This document shows positions 32,337 through 43,586 of a stretch of 64,000 nucleotides of DNA, in pieces. Source of the DNA: Volvox africanus (Eukaryota; Chlorophyta; Chlorophyceae; Chlamydomonadales; Volvocaceae). The DNA lies in assembly GCA_030268105.1 (NCBI GenBank), contig BSDZ01000078.1, positions 434,001-498,000 of the forward strand, in the 5' to 3' direction. How positions within the stretch are numbered: position 1 is the stretch's first letter; each line of letters opens with the position of its first letter. Position numbers and translations under genes: made by a program. The notes under the pieces are model-generated. The model saw only the letters and a program-made list of their open reading frames with translations, ran no database searches and was not told the origin of the DNA.

Positions 32337-35300
32337 ATTTCTGAACTAACGCGTGGTCGGTGGTCATCCTTACGGCCAGCCGTTAAGGCATTGTTGCCTT
32401 GTGTACTTGGACACATCGAGCGAGTCATTGCGCGACGCATCACGCTTGACGGACGCACGGGACTTCTCTGCTTCGACCCGTTGTGTAATTTGTTTACACC
32501 TTGCCGTCCCCTGTCGTCTATCGATCTGTCTAACCACGTGGTTTTGTTCATCCCCTCGTCTCTGCGTGAGATGTCGGAACAGTTGGCCATATACAGGAGG
32601 TGTAGGCGTCAATATCCAGGCACCGCCGCATGTGTTTTACTCCCCGCTTTCTGTCGGCGCAAGGCAGAGGCATCGTTAAGGGGTATGCGGCATGTCCACC
32701 GGTTCGAGCCGGGCACCGTTTTGTTTAATGGTGTGGATCGGGAGGGTACGCTGGCTCCGTGGCCAAGCACATCCTACTCGGTTGACGTTTGGTACGAAGC
32801 TCCTGACGGGGGTGCCGTAGGTTACGGACCCGCCCTAAGTGCACTGACGTTGTCTGCTGGGCAGTCGCTCATAGATAACCGTGTCCCTGTGGTTCAGATC
32901 GGTTTGAATGGCCGTACTCTGAAGGCACTTGTTGACACCGGTGCCAGCGACGACTTCATCTCTGTCACAGAGGTGAATGCGCTGGGGTTGTCCCCAGAGT
33001 CGTCTGATTGTCCACAGGTTACCCTTGCTGACGGGGGTAAGCATCCCATCGTGGGCAGGATTACCCTTAGCCTATCGATAGGCCCTTTGCGTGTTGTGAC
33101 CCGGCCGTACGTGCTGCAGGGCTTAGCAGAGACTGCACCGTACATAATGGGGTCTTCGACATTACGACAGTACCGCGCGCGCATCGACATGGAGACCGCA
33201 ACCCTGCATATGTGCAAGGGTACTCTGTCGATTAAGGTACCTTTCCTGTCGTTCGAACATGTCACACCAAAGGAGGGCGAAACTGAGGCGGTGCCTATGG
33301 TTAATTTTGCTGTGACCGCAATGGCCACGCGAATCGAACCAGAGCTAGTCGGGCGTAAGGAGGCCGTCCGTTTGTTACGGAAGGGTGCCCACGGACTGCT
33401 TTTAAGGCCGCGGGTGAGCTGTTGTGTCACCACCGCGCAGATTTCTGCGGATCCTGAGGTTGAAGCCCTACTGTCGCAGTATGAGGACGTCTTTAAAGAT
33501 ATCCCTGGCCTACCACCTATGCGTCCTGTTGATCACACAATCCCTCTCATGCCTGGAGCGCAGCCTACGGCCCGGCCAATGTACAGGTTGAGTCCATTGG
33601 AGCTGGATGAGGTAAAGCGCCAGGTGACGGATTTGCTCGCGAAGGGTATGATACGCCCCAGCACATCCCCGTATTCTGCACCGATTTTGTTTGTCGGTAA
33701 GAAGGATGGGACCTTGCGCATGTGCATTGATTACCGGGGGTTAAATGCGAATACGGTGAAAAATCGCTACCCTTTGCCACACGTTGACGACCTGTCGGAT
33801 AAGCTGAAGGGCTCGGCTTATTTTTCCTCAATTGACTTACAACAGGGCTACAATCAGATTCGCATCGCTGCCTCTGATATCCCGAAAATCGCTTTTCGGA
33901 CGCCCTTCGGTCACTTTGAGTATACGGTCCTATCGTTTGGTTTGACTAATGCCCCTGCGACGTTTCAGGCGGTTATGGACCGAATGTTTAGGCCGTTTAT
34001 CGACAGGTTCGTTGTTTGCTACCTGGATGACATCTTGGTATATTCTAAGACGCGCGAGGAGCACTTGGAGCATCTTCGGCTCGTGCTCGACGTTATGAGG
34101 CGGGAGCAATTGTTTGCTAAACGCGCCAAATGCTTTTGGGCGCAGCCTCAGGTGGAATATTTGGGCCACATTGTGTCGGCCACCGGTGTGAAGATGGACC
34201 CGCGGAAGGTCGCCGTGGTTCGCGATTGGCCCGCGCCTCAGAACCTCACGGAGCTGCGTAAGTTCCTTGGCTTGACCAATTATTTCCGAAAGTTCATTGA
34301 AAAATATTCCATCATTGCGGCCCCGCTTACTAACTTAACTCGCAAAGGCGTTTTCGTTTCGCTCGAGTCGTGGACGTCGCAATGCCAGCGGGCATTCGAA
34401 GAGCTCAAACGAATCGTTGCCGAAGATGTCACCCTTGCATTCCCTGATTACTCGTTGCCATTTCGTGTTGAGGTAGTGTCTGATGCCTCAATATTTGGAA
34501 GCGGCGCTGTATTGTTACAGGAAGGGCGACCGATCGCCTTCACGAGTAAGAAGTTTTCTGGTGCGGAGATTCGCTACACCACCGGGGAACAGGAGCTTCT
34601 GGCCGTGCTGCATGCTTTAAAGGAATGGCGCTGTTACCTCGAGGGACGCCCGTTTACTTTAAAGACTGACCATAAGCCCCTAACGTTTTTGCAAAGCGTT
34701 CCGACGTTGAACCGCCGTCAGGCTAGGTGGATGGAATACCTAGCTAGGTTCGACTGCACCTGGGAGTATATTTCTGGTAAATTGAATATTGCCGATGCTC
34801 TCAGTCGACATCCGTCGCTACACACTGCAATTTTGGCAGCGCCCGTCATGCGGCCGCGTAGCGAGGAGGTACCGATCGCGACGGACCTCACGGAGCGGTT
34901 GAAGGTTGCCTACAACGCAGACGCCTGGTTCGCGGACCCGGCTAATGTAGAAAACCTTCGCAAGCAGAATGGCCTTTGGCTACTGACGGAGGGTGCAGCT
35001 ACGCAAATCGTCGTTCCGAACGACGACGCGCTACACTACGACATCCTTGCGCGGTTCCACGAGGACCCGTTAGCAGGACACCCTGGTAGCAAGCGATTGA
35101 TCGACTTGGTGCAACGTTCCTTTTGGTGGCCTCGTTTGGCTAAGGATGCGGTGAACTTCGTCCAGACATGCAGTCTGTGCCAGCGCAATAAGGCTTTGTC
35201 CGGTAAGGGCCAGGGGTTGTTGCAACCGTTGCCTGTCCCGGATGCGCCTTGGGAAAGTGTTTCCATGGACTTCGTAGTCGCGCTGCCCAAAACTGAGGGG

Positions 35301-36359
35301 GGATACGATGCGGTGTTCGTAATGGTCGATCGTCTGACTAAGATGGTTCACCTAGCACCATGCACATCATCCTGCACAGCTGAGCAAACCGCACGTTTGT
35401 TTTTCGATAATGTGGTTCGGTTACACGGGGTTCCCAAAAATGTGATCTCGGACCGCGGTGGACAGTTCACGTCTAAGTTTTGGGAAGCGCTCTGCAAACT
35501 AGTTGGCATGCGCGTCAACCTGAGCACGGCGTATCACCCGCAGACTGATGGTCAAACCGAACGCACAAACCGCACGTTGGGTGATATGTTGCACAATTAT
35601 GCTGGTCGCACACCACTCGTTTGGGATACGTATTTGACTGCGGCAGAATTCGCGCTTAACAATGCTGTTAACCGCTCTACAGGCAAAAGTCCGTTCTTTC
35701 TTAACTACGGATTTCATCCCGCGCTACCCGTGTCGCGTGAGTTGGAAGTGAACGTGCCTGCTGCTAAACTTTTTGCCAAGTCTTTTATGTCCCGAATCAC
35801 AGACGCGAAGTCGTGTTTGGACGCGGCGCAGCAACGAACGACGGAATACTATAACAAATCTAAGCAGGATGTGACGTTTTCGGAAGGGCAACTCGTGTTG
35901 CTAAGCACCAAGAACTTGCGTTCCTTGGCCGACGGATCCCGAAAACTTTTACCCCGCTGGATTGGTCCGTATCCTGTCATGCGCATGGTTGGGAATGTGG
36001 CTGTGGAGCTTGCATTGCCCGCTGACATGACCATTCACCCCACGTTTCACGTATCGCTTGTTCGTCCGTATCGTGGTACGGAACCCGTCCCTGAGCCTTC
36101 TAACGCCCCCGCAGCGATCGAACCAGTTCCCGAGACCTGGGTCGCTGGTAAACAGAAGTTTTACGATGTGGAGCGGGTGTTAGATTATCGTGCTCGTCGT
36201 GTGGGCCCACACCGACGTAAGCGGACAGTACACGAGTACTTGGTCAAGTGGACAGGGTATACCAGCGAGCACAACTCATGGGAACCGGCACGCAACTTCT
36301 CGCAGGACATGAAGCCCCTGCTCGAAGAAGCCCGCAAACGTGCCACGCAAGCCCAATGA
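32298..36359 (+). CDS. pol: Pol polyprotein: PR-RT-RH-IN-chromodomain (element 2)
   Basis: Frame open from the gag UAG to UGA; 1322 residues from the first ATG at 32391. Collinear with element 1: protease [17 protein letters not shown], RNase H D/E/D/D, integrase HHCC and D-D-E, GPY/F and chromodomain ([13 protein letters not shown]). Differences are mostly conservative, but a few fall in core regions, for example L to S in DDLLDKL and T to I in IPKTAF of RT and R to H in GDMLRNY of integrase; their effect is unknown. High identity to element 1 implies recent amplification of this subfamily. Confidence 0.95.
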   Translation, partial: GLARVPAEGAPPGISELTRGRWSSLRPAVKALLPCVLGHIERVIARRITLDGRTGLLCFDPLCNLFTPCRPLSSIDLSNHVVLFIPSSLREMSEQLAIYRRCRRQYPGTAACVLLPAFCRRKAEASLRGMRHVHRFEPGTVLFNGVDREGTLAPWPSTSYSVDVWYEAPDGGAVGYGPALSALTLSAGQSLIDNRVPVVQIGLNGRTLKALVDTGASDDFISVTEVNALGLSPESSDCPQVTLADGGKHPIVGRITLSLSIGPLRVVTRPYVLQGLAETAPYIMGSSTLRQYRARIDMETATLHMCKGTLSIKVPFLSFEHVTPKEGETEAVPMVNFAVTAMATRIEPELVGRKEAVRLLRKGAHGLLLRPRVSCCVTTAQISADPEVEALLSQYEDVFKDIPGLPPMRPVDHTIPLMPGAQPTARPMYRLSPLELDEVKRQVTDLLAKGMIRPSTSPYSAPILFVGKKDGTLRMCIDYRGLNANTVKNRYPLPHVDDLSDKLKGSAYFSSIDLQQGYNQIRIAASDIPKIAFRTPFGHFEYTVLSFGLTNAPATFQAVMDRMFRPFIDRFVVCYLDDILVYSKTREEHLEHLRLVLDVMRREQLFAKRAKCFWAQPQVEYLGHIVSATGVKMDPRKVAVVRDWPAPQNLTELRKFLGLTNYFRKFIEKYSIIAAPLTNLTRKGVFVSLESWTSQCQRAFEELKRIVAEDVTLAFPDYSLPFRVEVVSDASIFGSGAVLLQEGRPIAFTSKKFSGAEIRYTTGEQELLAVLHALKEWRCYLEGRPFTLKTDHKPLTFLQSVPTLNRRQARWMEYLARFDCTWEYISGKLNIADALSRHPSLHTAILAAPVMRPRSEEVPIATDLTERLKVAYNADAWFADPANVENLRKQNGLWLLTEGAATQIVVPNDDALHYDILARFHEDPLAGHPGSKRLIDLVQRSFWWPRLAKDAVNFVQTCSLCQRNKALSGKGQGLLQPLPVPDAPWESVSMDFVVALPKTEGGYDAVFVMVDRLTKMVHLAPCTSSCTAEQTARLFFDNVVRLHGVPKNVISDRGGQFTSKFWEALCKLVGMRVNLSTAYHPQTDGQTERTNRTLGDMLHNYAGRTPLVWDTYLTAAEFALNNAVNRSTGKSPFFLNYGFHPALPVSRELEVNVPAAKLFAKSFMSRITDAKSCLDAAQQRTTEYYNKSKQDVTFSEGQLVLLSTKNLRSLADGSRKLLPRWIGPYPVMRMVGNVAVELALPADMTIHPTFHVSLVRPYRGTEPVPEPSNAPAAIEPVPETWVAGKQKFYDVERVLDYRARRVGPHRRKRTVHEYLVKWTGYTSEHNSWEPARNFSQDMKPLLEEARKRATQAQ

Positions 36360-36403
36360 CCCTTGCAGTCGATGCTGTATGAAGCAGCGAGGACGCTGCA
36401 TAC

Positions 36404-36418
36404 GGGAGGGGGGATAAT
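36404..36418 (+). other. Polypurine tract of element 2
   Basis: GGGAGGGGGGATAAT, identical to element 1. Confidence 0.85.
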
Positions 36419-37242
36419 TGTTCTGCTACGGTTAGTTTCCCGCCGATGCGTAGGTCAATGTGATCCTACAAGGCGAAGTGCTATTGTGATGAACACATTG
36501 CATATGAATGAATCTGCATGATATAAATGTATTTGTGTACATTTATATATGCATTTGGCATGTTGTCATTATCCATCACGACATCTCATCATGGCAAATC
36601 CGCCTAGCATGCATGAAAGCCCGAAGCATTGAAGTGCGCATTATGCTCGTGCTACGAAACGATAAGTAATATTATCTGATATAATATTACTTCATTAAAG
36701 CACACGTTGAGAGCGCCGCACTCGTCGCGATACATGCCCTGCAACCGGATATCGTTATCCGGACCCTTGCATCATGCGAATGCCGGAAAGGCTTATACGT
36801 TGTTATGCGTAGACATCGCCTATACGCAGTAGGATTGTCACATCTAGGATCGGCCTCCTAATGTGAATCGTACGGCATTGCGATACTGCGAGTATAACAG
36901 ATGCGAGGACGGCTAAGCAAGACAAGACATTCGATACCGGAGAACACTTGTGTGTTCTACATTACTATTGCTATACGCTATTCTACTTAGCCCGAGCTAA
37001 GCCTGAACTTCGCTAATCACCGCCGCGTGATGATTGCTTGCTTCCGGCGCTGACGGCGATTTCGTCCATTGCATCGTTCCGATCTGTAAAACTGTAAGTT
37101 ATATCTCTCTTCGTCTTGAAGTCTTCCGCTGTCTCTGTTTGCTCGCGCTTGCCTTGCTGTACTTGCAAGTGCTCATGCATCGGTGTCGAAAGTCTCCAGA
37201 CGTGCAGATACTTATGAGCAAACGCGAACGAGAGGTACAACA
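36419..37242 (+). repeat. Element 2 3' LTR (family I)
   Basis: 824 bp, TGTTCTGCTACGG to GAGAGGTACAACA. The fifth base is C where element 1 has G. Confidence 0.95.
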
Positions 37243-37345
37243 AATTAATTGTAGTATCCTGGGGTATCTACGGGTAGTGTCAAAGATTGGACCACCGATG
37301 GTCATCTTCCGATCGGGCCTTTGTAGGTCGACACAACAGAGGTAC
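37243..37345. other. Short unassigned junction segment
   Basis: About 100 bp between element 2 and a minus-strand pol fragment. It contains 'gaggtacaacag', resembling an LTR terminus, but otherwise matches nothing I recognise here. Confidence 0.4.
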
Positions 37346-37900
37346 AACAGATCCCTCACTTGCCACTTCACTTCATCCAACTCCAATGGCTGAACCTGTA
37401 CATAGGTCGTGAAACGGGAGCCCTGGGATGACAAAAGCATCAGTATAATTTGGCAAAAGGGGGGGCTGCGACCTCAGAATCATTCACAAGAGACTGTGCA
37501 GCAGTAACATTCGATTGCACCCGTGGCCTCACAAGCAACACATGGGCGCCCTTCCGTATCATTTGATCGGTTCCTTTGCGCCCAATTAGCTTGGGTTCTT
37601 TATTTCGGCGGATGAACGCCGCTAGAACGAAATTAACCATAGGCTCCGCAACAGTTCCGCCCTCCTCTGGTGTGACATCTTTGTATGACAGACAAGGTAC
37701 CTTAGACGATAGGTTCCCTTTTACACAATGGCCAATTGTGCTGGACTCCATATCGATGCGCGCGCGATACTGTCGTTATGTCGCGGCACCCAATGTCCAT
37801 GTAGTGCTGTCTTCGAGAGACCTTGCTGCACTCATTGGGTCCTAACACACAGAGGGTCCTTCGACGACGAGTGATTCTGCCCACAATGGGATGCTTATCC
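37346..37900 (-). pseudogene. pol: pol fragment (protease tail to RT start), minus strand
   Basis: Reverse strand reads the end of protease (KHPIVGRI), then the linker containing LSSKVPCLSYKDVTPEEGG and MIRKGAHVLLVRPRVQSN, up to the LELDEVKWQVRDL start of RT, with frameshifts. Family-II type. It preserves, uninterrupted, the site at which the solo LTR 21694-22508 inserted in element 3. Confidence 0.8.
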
Positions 37901-38339
37901 CCTTATTTGGGGATAACCTGAACAATTAAACGACTACGGGGTCGACCCCTTCATACTTATCACTTCATCGGGATAAGGTCGTCGGTGACACCCGTAACAC
38001 GTGGGCATCCTGAATATTCGATCAACAAAGTCGACTTCGGCACCACCAAAAAGGATTCAGTCGTGAATTGCCTCTGCATCATTCCTAAGGCCCACAGCAA
38101 TCAATCAGAAAAGGATTCGTTAGGGACACAACGAATACTAACCATCGAGCTAGCTAACCAACAGTAGCGGAGGGTTTCATCATACAGACATTGCGGGATA
38201 CAATCAAAATTAACTCGAACCGGTACGTAAATTATAACTCCACGTTACAGAGAATTCCCGTGTCAATGTTGGTCTGTTGCCCCCGCAATTTCAACGGAGG
38301 TCATATCAGGCACCTCGTCCGTCGCCCGTAGTCCCATGG
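37901..38339. other. Unassigned segment between pol and gag fragments
   Basis: About 440 bp with only short open frames and no recognisable domain. By position it could be diverged internal sequence of element 5. Confidence 0.35.
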
Positions 38340-39430
38340 CTAGCGGGGGTAAGAGCGGACAGTTCCTCGTAAGGTGATTTGATGCGCACCAAAGGCAAAC
38401 TCCCAGTTGTCGTTGCTGCGCTCACTCCTCTTGTGTACACCCCCACTTGGTAAGCCATCTGTTCTGCATTCTTGACCGCTTTGACTCTGGTTCAGTCCCG
38501 CATGACTCAGCGGTAGTTTGAAGTACATCCTTTCTTTTCCGCACACTCCGAGTCATCTGGGAATCTCCTGAAGTTAATTCTTAGGGTCCTGGGATTTGAG
38601 CGTGACTGACATGAGGAGCCTCACCAGGACGCATGGGAGCCGGTGATAATGGAATACCGGTGGTCTCGGGCGCTGGACCAGTCTCGTTGGTGATATTTTG
38701 AACGGTGCCAAGGACGTCGGGCGTTCTTGTCCCGTCCTCATGTGAGCTTCAATGTTGCAGACGATCTGGACCCATCGCGCGTATGACCTCGTCCCTTCCA
38801 GTGTCAGGTCTGCAGTACTCGCTCAAGCTAACGTGAGTGAGAGGCCTCGTTGAAACCAGTAAATGTAGTCTATGGTGCTATTAGATCCTCGAGACGTAAC
38901 TGGTAGGCCTCCACAGATTTCTTGGGTCGCATTCGATAAGTGCCTGCGTGCAACTCTCAATACATGGCAGCAACTTGCGACTGGTTTCCTGGAGCAAAAC
39001 GAGTGAGAAACGCATTGGTCAATTCTTCGAACGTAAAATGCCCCTGCATGGCGGTCCAGTGGTCATACCATTCCTTCGCGACACTGCCTAGTGTGGCTCC
39101 GACGAATAAGCATTTCACCTCGTCGCGGTCACCACCCTTTACCAATTTTAAATACCTCTTAACGTCACGGACGTAGGAGCGGGTGGCGCTTGCAATAATC
39201 CTGGGTTCTGCATCGTAAGGGATATGGAGTTGAGGTTTTGGGATGACGAAACCAGAGACCCCGCCTTCGTTCATAAGTTCTTGTAGCGATGCCAGCGCCG
39301 GATTTTGCTCCGCTCCGTTAAATCCAATGGAATCTGGTGTCTCGGGAGGATCCCGGACTGGGTAGCAGTAGTTCGACTGGGGAACATCGTCTTGGGGAAT
39401 GTGTAAATTGTTAATGTTCGGTGCAACCAC
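38340..39430 (-). pseudogene. gag: Degenerate gag (element 5)
   Basis: Reverse strand opens with a 157-codon frame (39430-38957) holding the capsid core (CLFVGATLGSVAKEWYDHW, FTFEELTNAFLTRFAP). The next 450 bp match the second half of gag only in broken frames. A nucleocapsid-like end (MQNRWLTKWGC) lies at about 38480-38340 with its knuckle frameshifted. The N-terminus differs from the other gags, so this is a distinct, older subfamily. Confidence 0.75.
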
Positions 39431-39914
39431 AGGTTCCCACTGAGAACACCGACACTAGTCTGCTCATTCCCTTCTGCAGCTGAAGGATACTGTTGACACG
39501 ACATGTATTCTAATCAGTATCTTGCAAGGGTAGAGAGGTGGGGTTATACCTTATAGTTTCTTCTGTGTACCGTTCGCATACGCATATATCCCGATGAGAA
39601 CGGTAATGTGACCCACCAACGCGTTGGAACACTCAGGTTGATGTAGTCTTACGAGCTTGTTCTGTCAAATGTCCAAATATCGGGAGAGCACTATCACGAA
39701 TGAAGACGATGGGATTCCTTCTGCGGATTCAAGACCTCGCTGGCAGCGAGTATATGATTAGTATTGAAGGACAAATACTATGTCAGTGATTTGGAAATAA
39801 GATAATACAATACAGGCTTTCCGATGGGGTTGTCTTGTGATGCCCTTCGCCGCCACTCGCTCTCACGAGAACTGACTCTCCAATAACGATAATGAGACAG
39901 CCATGAGTCAAACC

Positions 39915-39926
39915 GTCTTGCTACCA
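39915..39926 (-). other. Primer binding site of element 5
   Basis: Reverse strand TGGTAGCAAGAC next to the LTR; it differs from the element 1 site at two positions. Confidence 0.55.
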
Positions 39927-39930
39927 AATT

Positions 39931-40745
39931 TGTTGTATCCTTCCTTCTTCGATCATGCACTGAATCTGCACGTCTGAGTGTTATCTACGTATGCACCGTG
40001 CTTATGAACAGCAAGGCGATTCAATGCGAGTAAGATGACAGCGGAAGACTCAGCAGCAAGGAAAGATTCAACTTACAATAGTCTTTGATTATGGAATTGT
40101 AGTCTGCCGTCAGACCCCGCAGGCAATGTTCATCATCCGGCTGGAGATAGTATGCTAGAATAGCTCAGGCCGAATATAAATGAGTAAAACGTATGTATGA
40201 GAATTATATTGAGTTAAGTACGCGGGTACTTAATCCAAAGTAGCATCGAGCCGACTTTGGTCTCTAGGTGGCCGTCCTCGCACCTATCATGTTCGCAATA
40301 CCGATGTGCAATACAGGTCTCACTGGATTCCGATCTCAAGTGTAAGTACTATTTTAGCACTGTCCTAAATATTGCGTAATCCATGATATTAATGGATGCA
40401 ACGTATGCAATATGTGAAGGTCCGAATATCGATATTCAGTTGCCGACCCAACCATCGCGATCGTCGTGTTCCCGCATACGCGTATGGTTTATGACACGGA
40501 TGAGGTAATAATATTTGAAATATTATTACGTGGTATATAATGCCAATAGTGAGTTCGCAGATTGATATTAGCCTCGAGTCTAACATGTTCACCAACAGCG
40601 TGATGTCGTAGATGATAATGCGACGTGCCTGATTAGCTAGATATACTCGAATATATCATGCTAATATGGTTATATTATGCTCAGTAGTGTTCAAATGGAT
40701 TGCAGCCTACTTCGGCATAAACGGTGATCGAACCGGCGTACAACA
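39931..40745 (-). repeat. Family-II LTR (element 5, 5' LTR)
   Basis: 815 bp on the minus strand, TGTTGTACGCCGG to GATACAACA, full length including the AT-rich palindrome block missing from the array LTRs. Confidence 0.9.
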
Positions 40746-41374
40746 CGTGCCAAGCCCGCAAATTGTCTAGGTTCTCAACTTTGCAGTTTGGCAGCGTGGT
40801 TTAGATAAACATTCGTATGCTATATTTACATATCGTATTATGCAGATTAAAGTGCAGTGTTGGTTAATGGACGGTCTATCAAACGTGCAATTCGAAATTG
40901 GCTACATTAGGCGTCATCCTGCAGTGTGCTAACTAAAATTGAGAATGATCAATGCCTTCATGAAGGTGTGGGAAAAACTAAAGAACTAATCCGGCGAGAG
41001 CCGGGCACTTTGTTTCTCACACCAAGGTATCAGGAAGAAACGTAACCAGCTAGGTCTCCAGGTCAAGTGTCAGACTCTACTTGGGACACTACATCTAACC
41101 GGCTATGTGGGATCCCACGTATCATAGGCGCCGCGAAGTAAACTGATCTTACCAGATGCCTCGGTTCAAACATAATATAATTTCGGTATACCATAATGTA
41201 TGGGACGGTACTATGTGGGACACCACGTAAAATGTCGTCGACGCAAAGCCGCCCATGAACTGCAAGTCATATTGCGTCATACCGCGCTTGCTCCATTACG
41301 CAGTGTTCTGGCTAACTCTTTCAAATATCGACAGTGAAATCAATACCTTTTATGTTCATTCCAAAAGGTAACTC
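40746..41374. other. Non-repeat DNA, nothing recognised
   Basis: 630 bp without LTR or gag-pol similarity and without a long open frame. Possibly host intergenic DNA; one of few candidates in the window for unique sequence. Confidence 0.4.
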
Positions 41375-41394
41375 ATGCATGGATATCCATGCAT
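41375..41394. repeat. Perfect 20-bp palindrome
   Basis: ATGCATGGATATCCATGCAT is its own reverse complement. It sits immediately before a polypurine block. Confidence 0.95.
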
Positions 41395-41396
41395 AA

Positions 41397-41760
41397 AGGC
41401 AAGGAGGGAGGAGGAGCAAGGAGGAGGAGCAAGCAAGGAGAGAGGAGGAAGAAAAGGAGGGAGGGAGGAGGGAAGTGGCAAAAGTGATGGAGGGCAATGG
41501 AGGGGAGGGACAGGGAGGGATATGGCGATGGAGGAAGGGTTTAGGGTTTCAGACGCGGCCTCCCTTCCTCTGTAACGTCGCCGCTTCCTCCCTCATTCCC
41601 TCCTCCCTTCCTCCGTCCCTCCATCTGTCCCTTGCTCCCTCCCTCCCTCCCTCCCCTCCCTCCCCTCCCTGCCTCCGTCCGTCCGTTCGTTTGTACATCC
41701 GTCCGTTTGTACGTCCATGCTTCGCTACGTCCCTCCGTCCCTCCCTGCGTCCTCGCTTAC
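41397..41760. repeat. Polypurine block followed by polypyrimidine block
   Basis: About 41397-41540 is almost pure A/G (ggagg repeats) and about 41555-41760 almost pure C/T (ccctcc, cgtc repeats). They form a large imperfect inverted repeat with potential for hairpin or triplex structure. Open frames on both strands through here (Pro/Ser/Leu or Gly/Arg/Glu-rich) are compositional. Confidence 0.9.
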
Positions 41761-41826
41761 CAGAGGGGTCACAAAAAGAACGCAGCAAACAATCGAAGTT
41801 CAACAGCAGCGATAAGTCCCGAGCGG

Positions 41827-43541
41827 ATGCTGCCAATGATCCAAATCGGGGAAGCCCAGGCTTCACCATCAACTGAGACCAAGCAAAAGGCCGTAAATGT
41901 GTATTCCTACTCAGAGTCAGCTCGTGAAGACCAGGATATGGGTCTGAAGGGAGACCATCGAGCACAGGACCTCAGCCAGAGCAACTCTTGCCCAGCAGAT
42001 GACAACTTCTGTGAAAAAGCATTCCACAGACATGGTAATTCTCTAAGATACGTTACAAACAGAACCTGTGGAAGGACGCCTGAAACAGACTACCCTTCAC
42101 GAGGAGCAGCTTCAGACTGTGTAGACCTAACAGAAAAATACACCATAGCAATCACAAATTGCAACACTAGAATGACCTCTGGAAAATGCCGCAACTGCAA
42201 AGGCAAGGAAGTGGAAGACCCAAGAAACTTGCGAGCGAATGACCTAGTAACCAACAAAGCCCACGATAAGCCACGAATAGGATTATGGGGACATCTAAGA
42301 AGATCTATTAAACAACCACTCGACATCAAGGTCACAGGCCAAGGAGGTGTGAACGTTGCTGGGTGTTGTGCTACGGTTCATTTCCCGCCAATGTGTAGGT
42401 CAATGCGACGCTACAAGGCGATGTGCCGACTTGATGAATGCATGATGAATATGAACATAAATGTATTTGCATACATATATATATGTTTGGCATGTTACTA
42501 TCATACATCGTGACATATCTCATCGCATCATGGCTGATCCGCCTAACATGCATGAAATCCCGAATACGTGAAGCACGCATTACGCTCATGATATGGAGCG
42601 ATAAGTAATATTATTTGATATAATATTACATCATTATGGCATACGTTGGGAACGCCGCACTCCTCACGATACATGCCTTGCAACCGAATATCGTTATTCG
42701 GACCCTTGCATCACGCAAATGCCGGAAAGGCTTATCAGTTGTTATACATGAACATCGCCTTTACGCAGTAGGGTTGTCACACTTAGGATCGGCCTCCTAG
42801 TGTGAATTGTACAGCGTAGCGATGCTGTGAGTATAACAGATGTGAGGACGGCTAAGTAAAGCAAGACATTTTGATACCGTAGAACACTTCTGTGTTCAAC
42901 ATTATTATTGCTAACCGCTCTTATACTTAGCCCGAGCTAAGCCTGAACTTCACTTGTCACCGCCGCGTGATGATTGCTTGCTTCCGGCGCTGACGGCGAT
43001 TACATCCATTGCATCACTTCGGTTAGTATTATTGTAAGTTATATCTCTTCTTGTCTTGAAGTCTTCCGCTGTCTTTGTTTGCTCTCGATCGCCTTGCTGT
43101 ACTTGCAAGTGCTCGCGCATTGGTATCGAAAGTCTTCAGACGCGCAGATATTTATGAGCAAACCTGAAGGAGAGGTACAACACTGGGCGAATGCTGGACA
43201 ACCTTGGCCGTACAGTGAATGCCCCACAACTGCACCACACACGCCAGAACTCGCCACCTTCGACTGCAGGGACGATGCTTGGATCGGCTAGCCCACGGAT
43301 CACATCACACAGCATCCAGAAAGCCTTTCTACCTTATCTTATGCGGGGAAGAAGCACACCGACCGGTGTGCACCTACCAGGGGATGTAATGCGCGCAGGT
43401 GGGCACCTAATAACCCATACCATCAAAGCACTGCTGCACGATCTCAAAATTATGATCCTCATTGGGTACAGTATCATCACCGGCCTTGGGGTAACGTGTG
43501 CACTCTACAAAGTCAACAGAGCAGCAAGACAGTGGAATTGA
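41827..43541 (+). pseudogene. Candidate membrane-glycoprotein-like ORF split by a solo LTR
   Basis: An open frame (41827-42363, ATG chosen after the low-complexity block) is interrupted by the solo LTR 42364-43182 and stays in frame from 43188 to a UGA at 43541. The first part is hydrophilic and Cys-rich (CPADDNFC, NRTC, CRNC) with an N-glycosylation-type NRT. The second part ends with one strong hydrophobic segment (IMILIGYSIITGLGV) and a short basic tail. This is the layout of a type I membrane glycoprotein, as in envelope proteins, but no family is recognised. It could be an env-like retroelement gene, an endogenous viral fragment, or chance. Confidence 0.35.
42364..43182 (+). repeat. Family-I solo LTR
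   Basis: 819 bp, TGTTGTGCTACGG to GAGAGGTACAACA, with perfect target duplication ctggg (42359-42363, 43183-43187). Its stem CCGAATA/TATTCGG replaces CCGGATA/TATCCGG of element 1, a compensatory change. Confidence 0.95.
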
Positions 43542-43586
43542 AGCAAAGGGAGATCCCTGCAACAGACAGGCAACGCAATCCTACTT

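Larger units (their letters stand above)
29817..37242 (+). mobile_element. Element 2: near-intact Ty3/gypsy chromovirus, LTR family I
   Basis: Same organisation and nearly the same sequence as element 1, with full-length gag and pol. Its 5' LTR lacks the first 45 bp (it starts at the base matching 36464 of the 3' LTR), so its 5' flank and target duplication are lost and the left end is a rearrangement junction. The 3' LTR is complete. Coding regions look functional; the damaged 5' LTR start may limit a new cycle. Confidence 0.95.
38340..40745 (-). mobile_element. Element 5: decayed 5' part of a gypsy element, minus strand
   Basis: Read leftward: complete family-II LTR (40745 to 39931), PBS, leader, degenerate gag (39430 to 38340). 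Pol is missing or unrecognisable. The right LTR edge (TACAACA at 40739-40745, then cgtgc) is the true outer boundary. Confidence 0.82.

Noticed and set aside
41549..41965. Pro/Ser-rich and Gly/Arg-rich ORFs through the polypurine/polypyrimidine block
   Set aside because: Open only because simple repeats lack stop codons; both strands are open at once.
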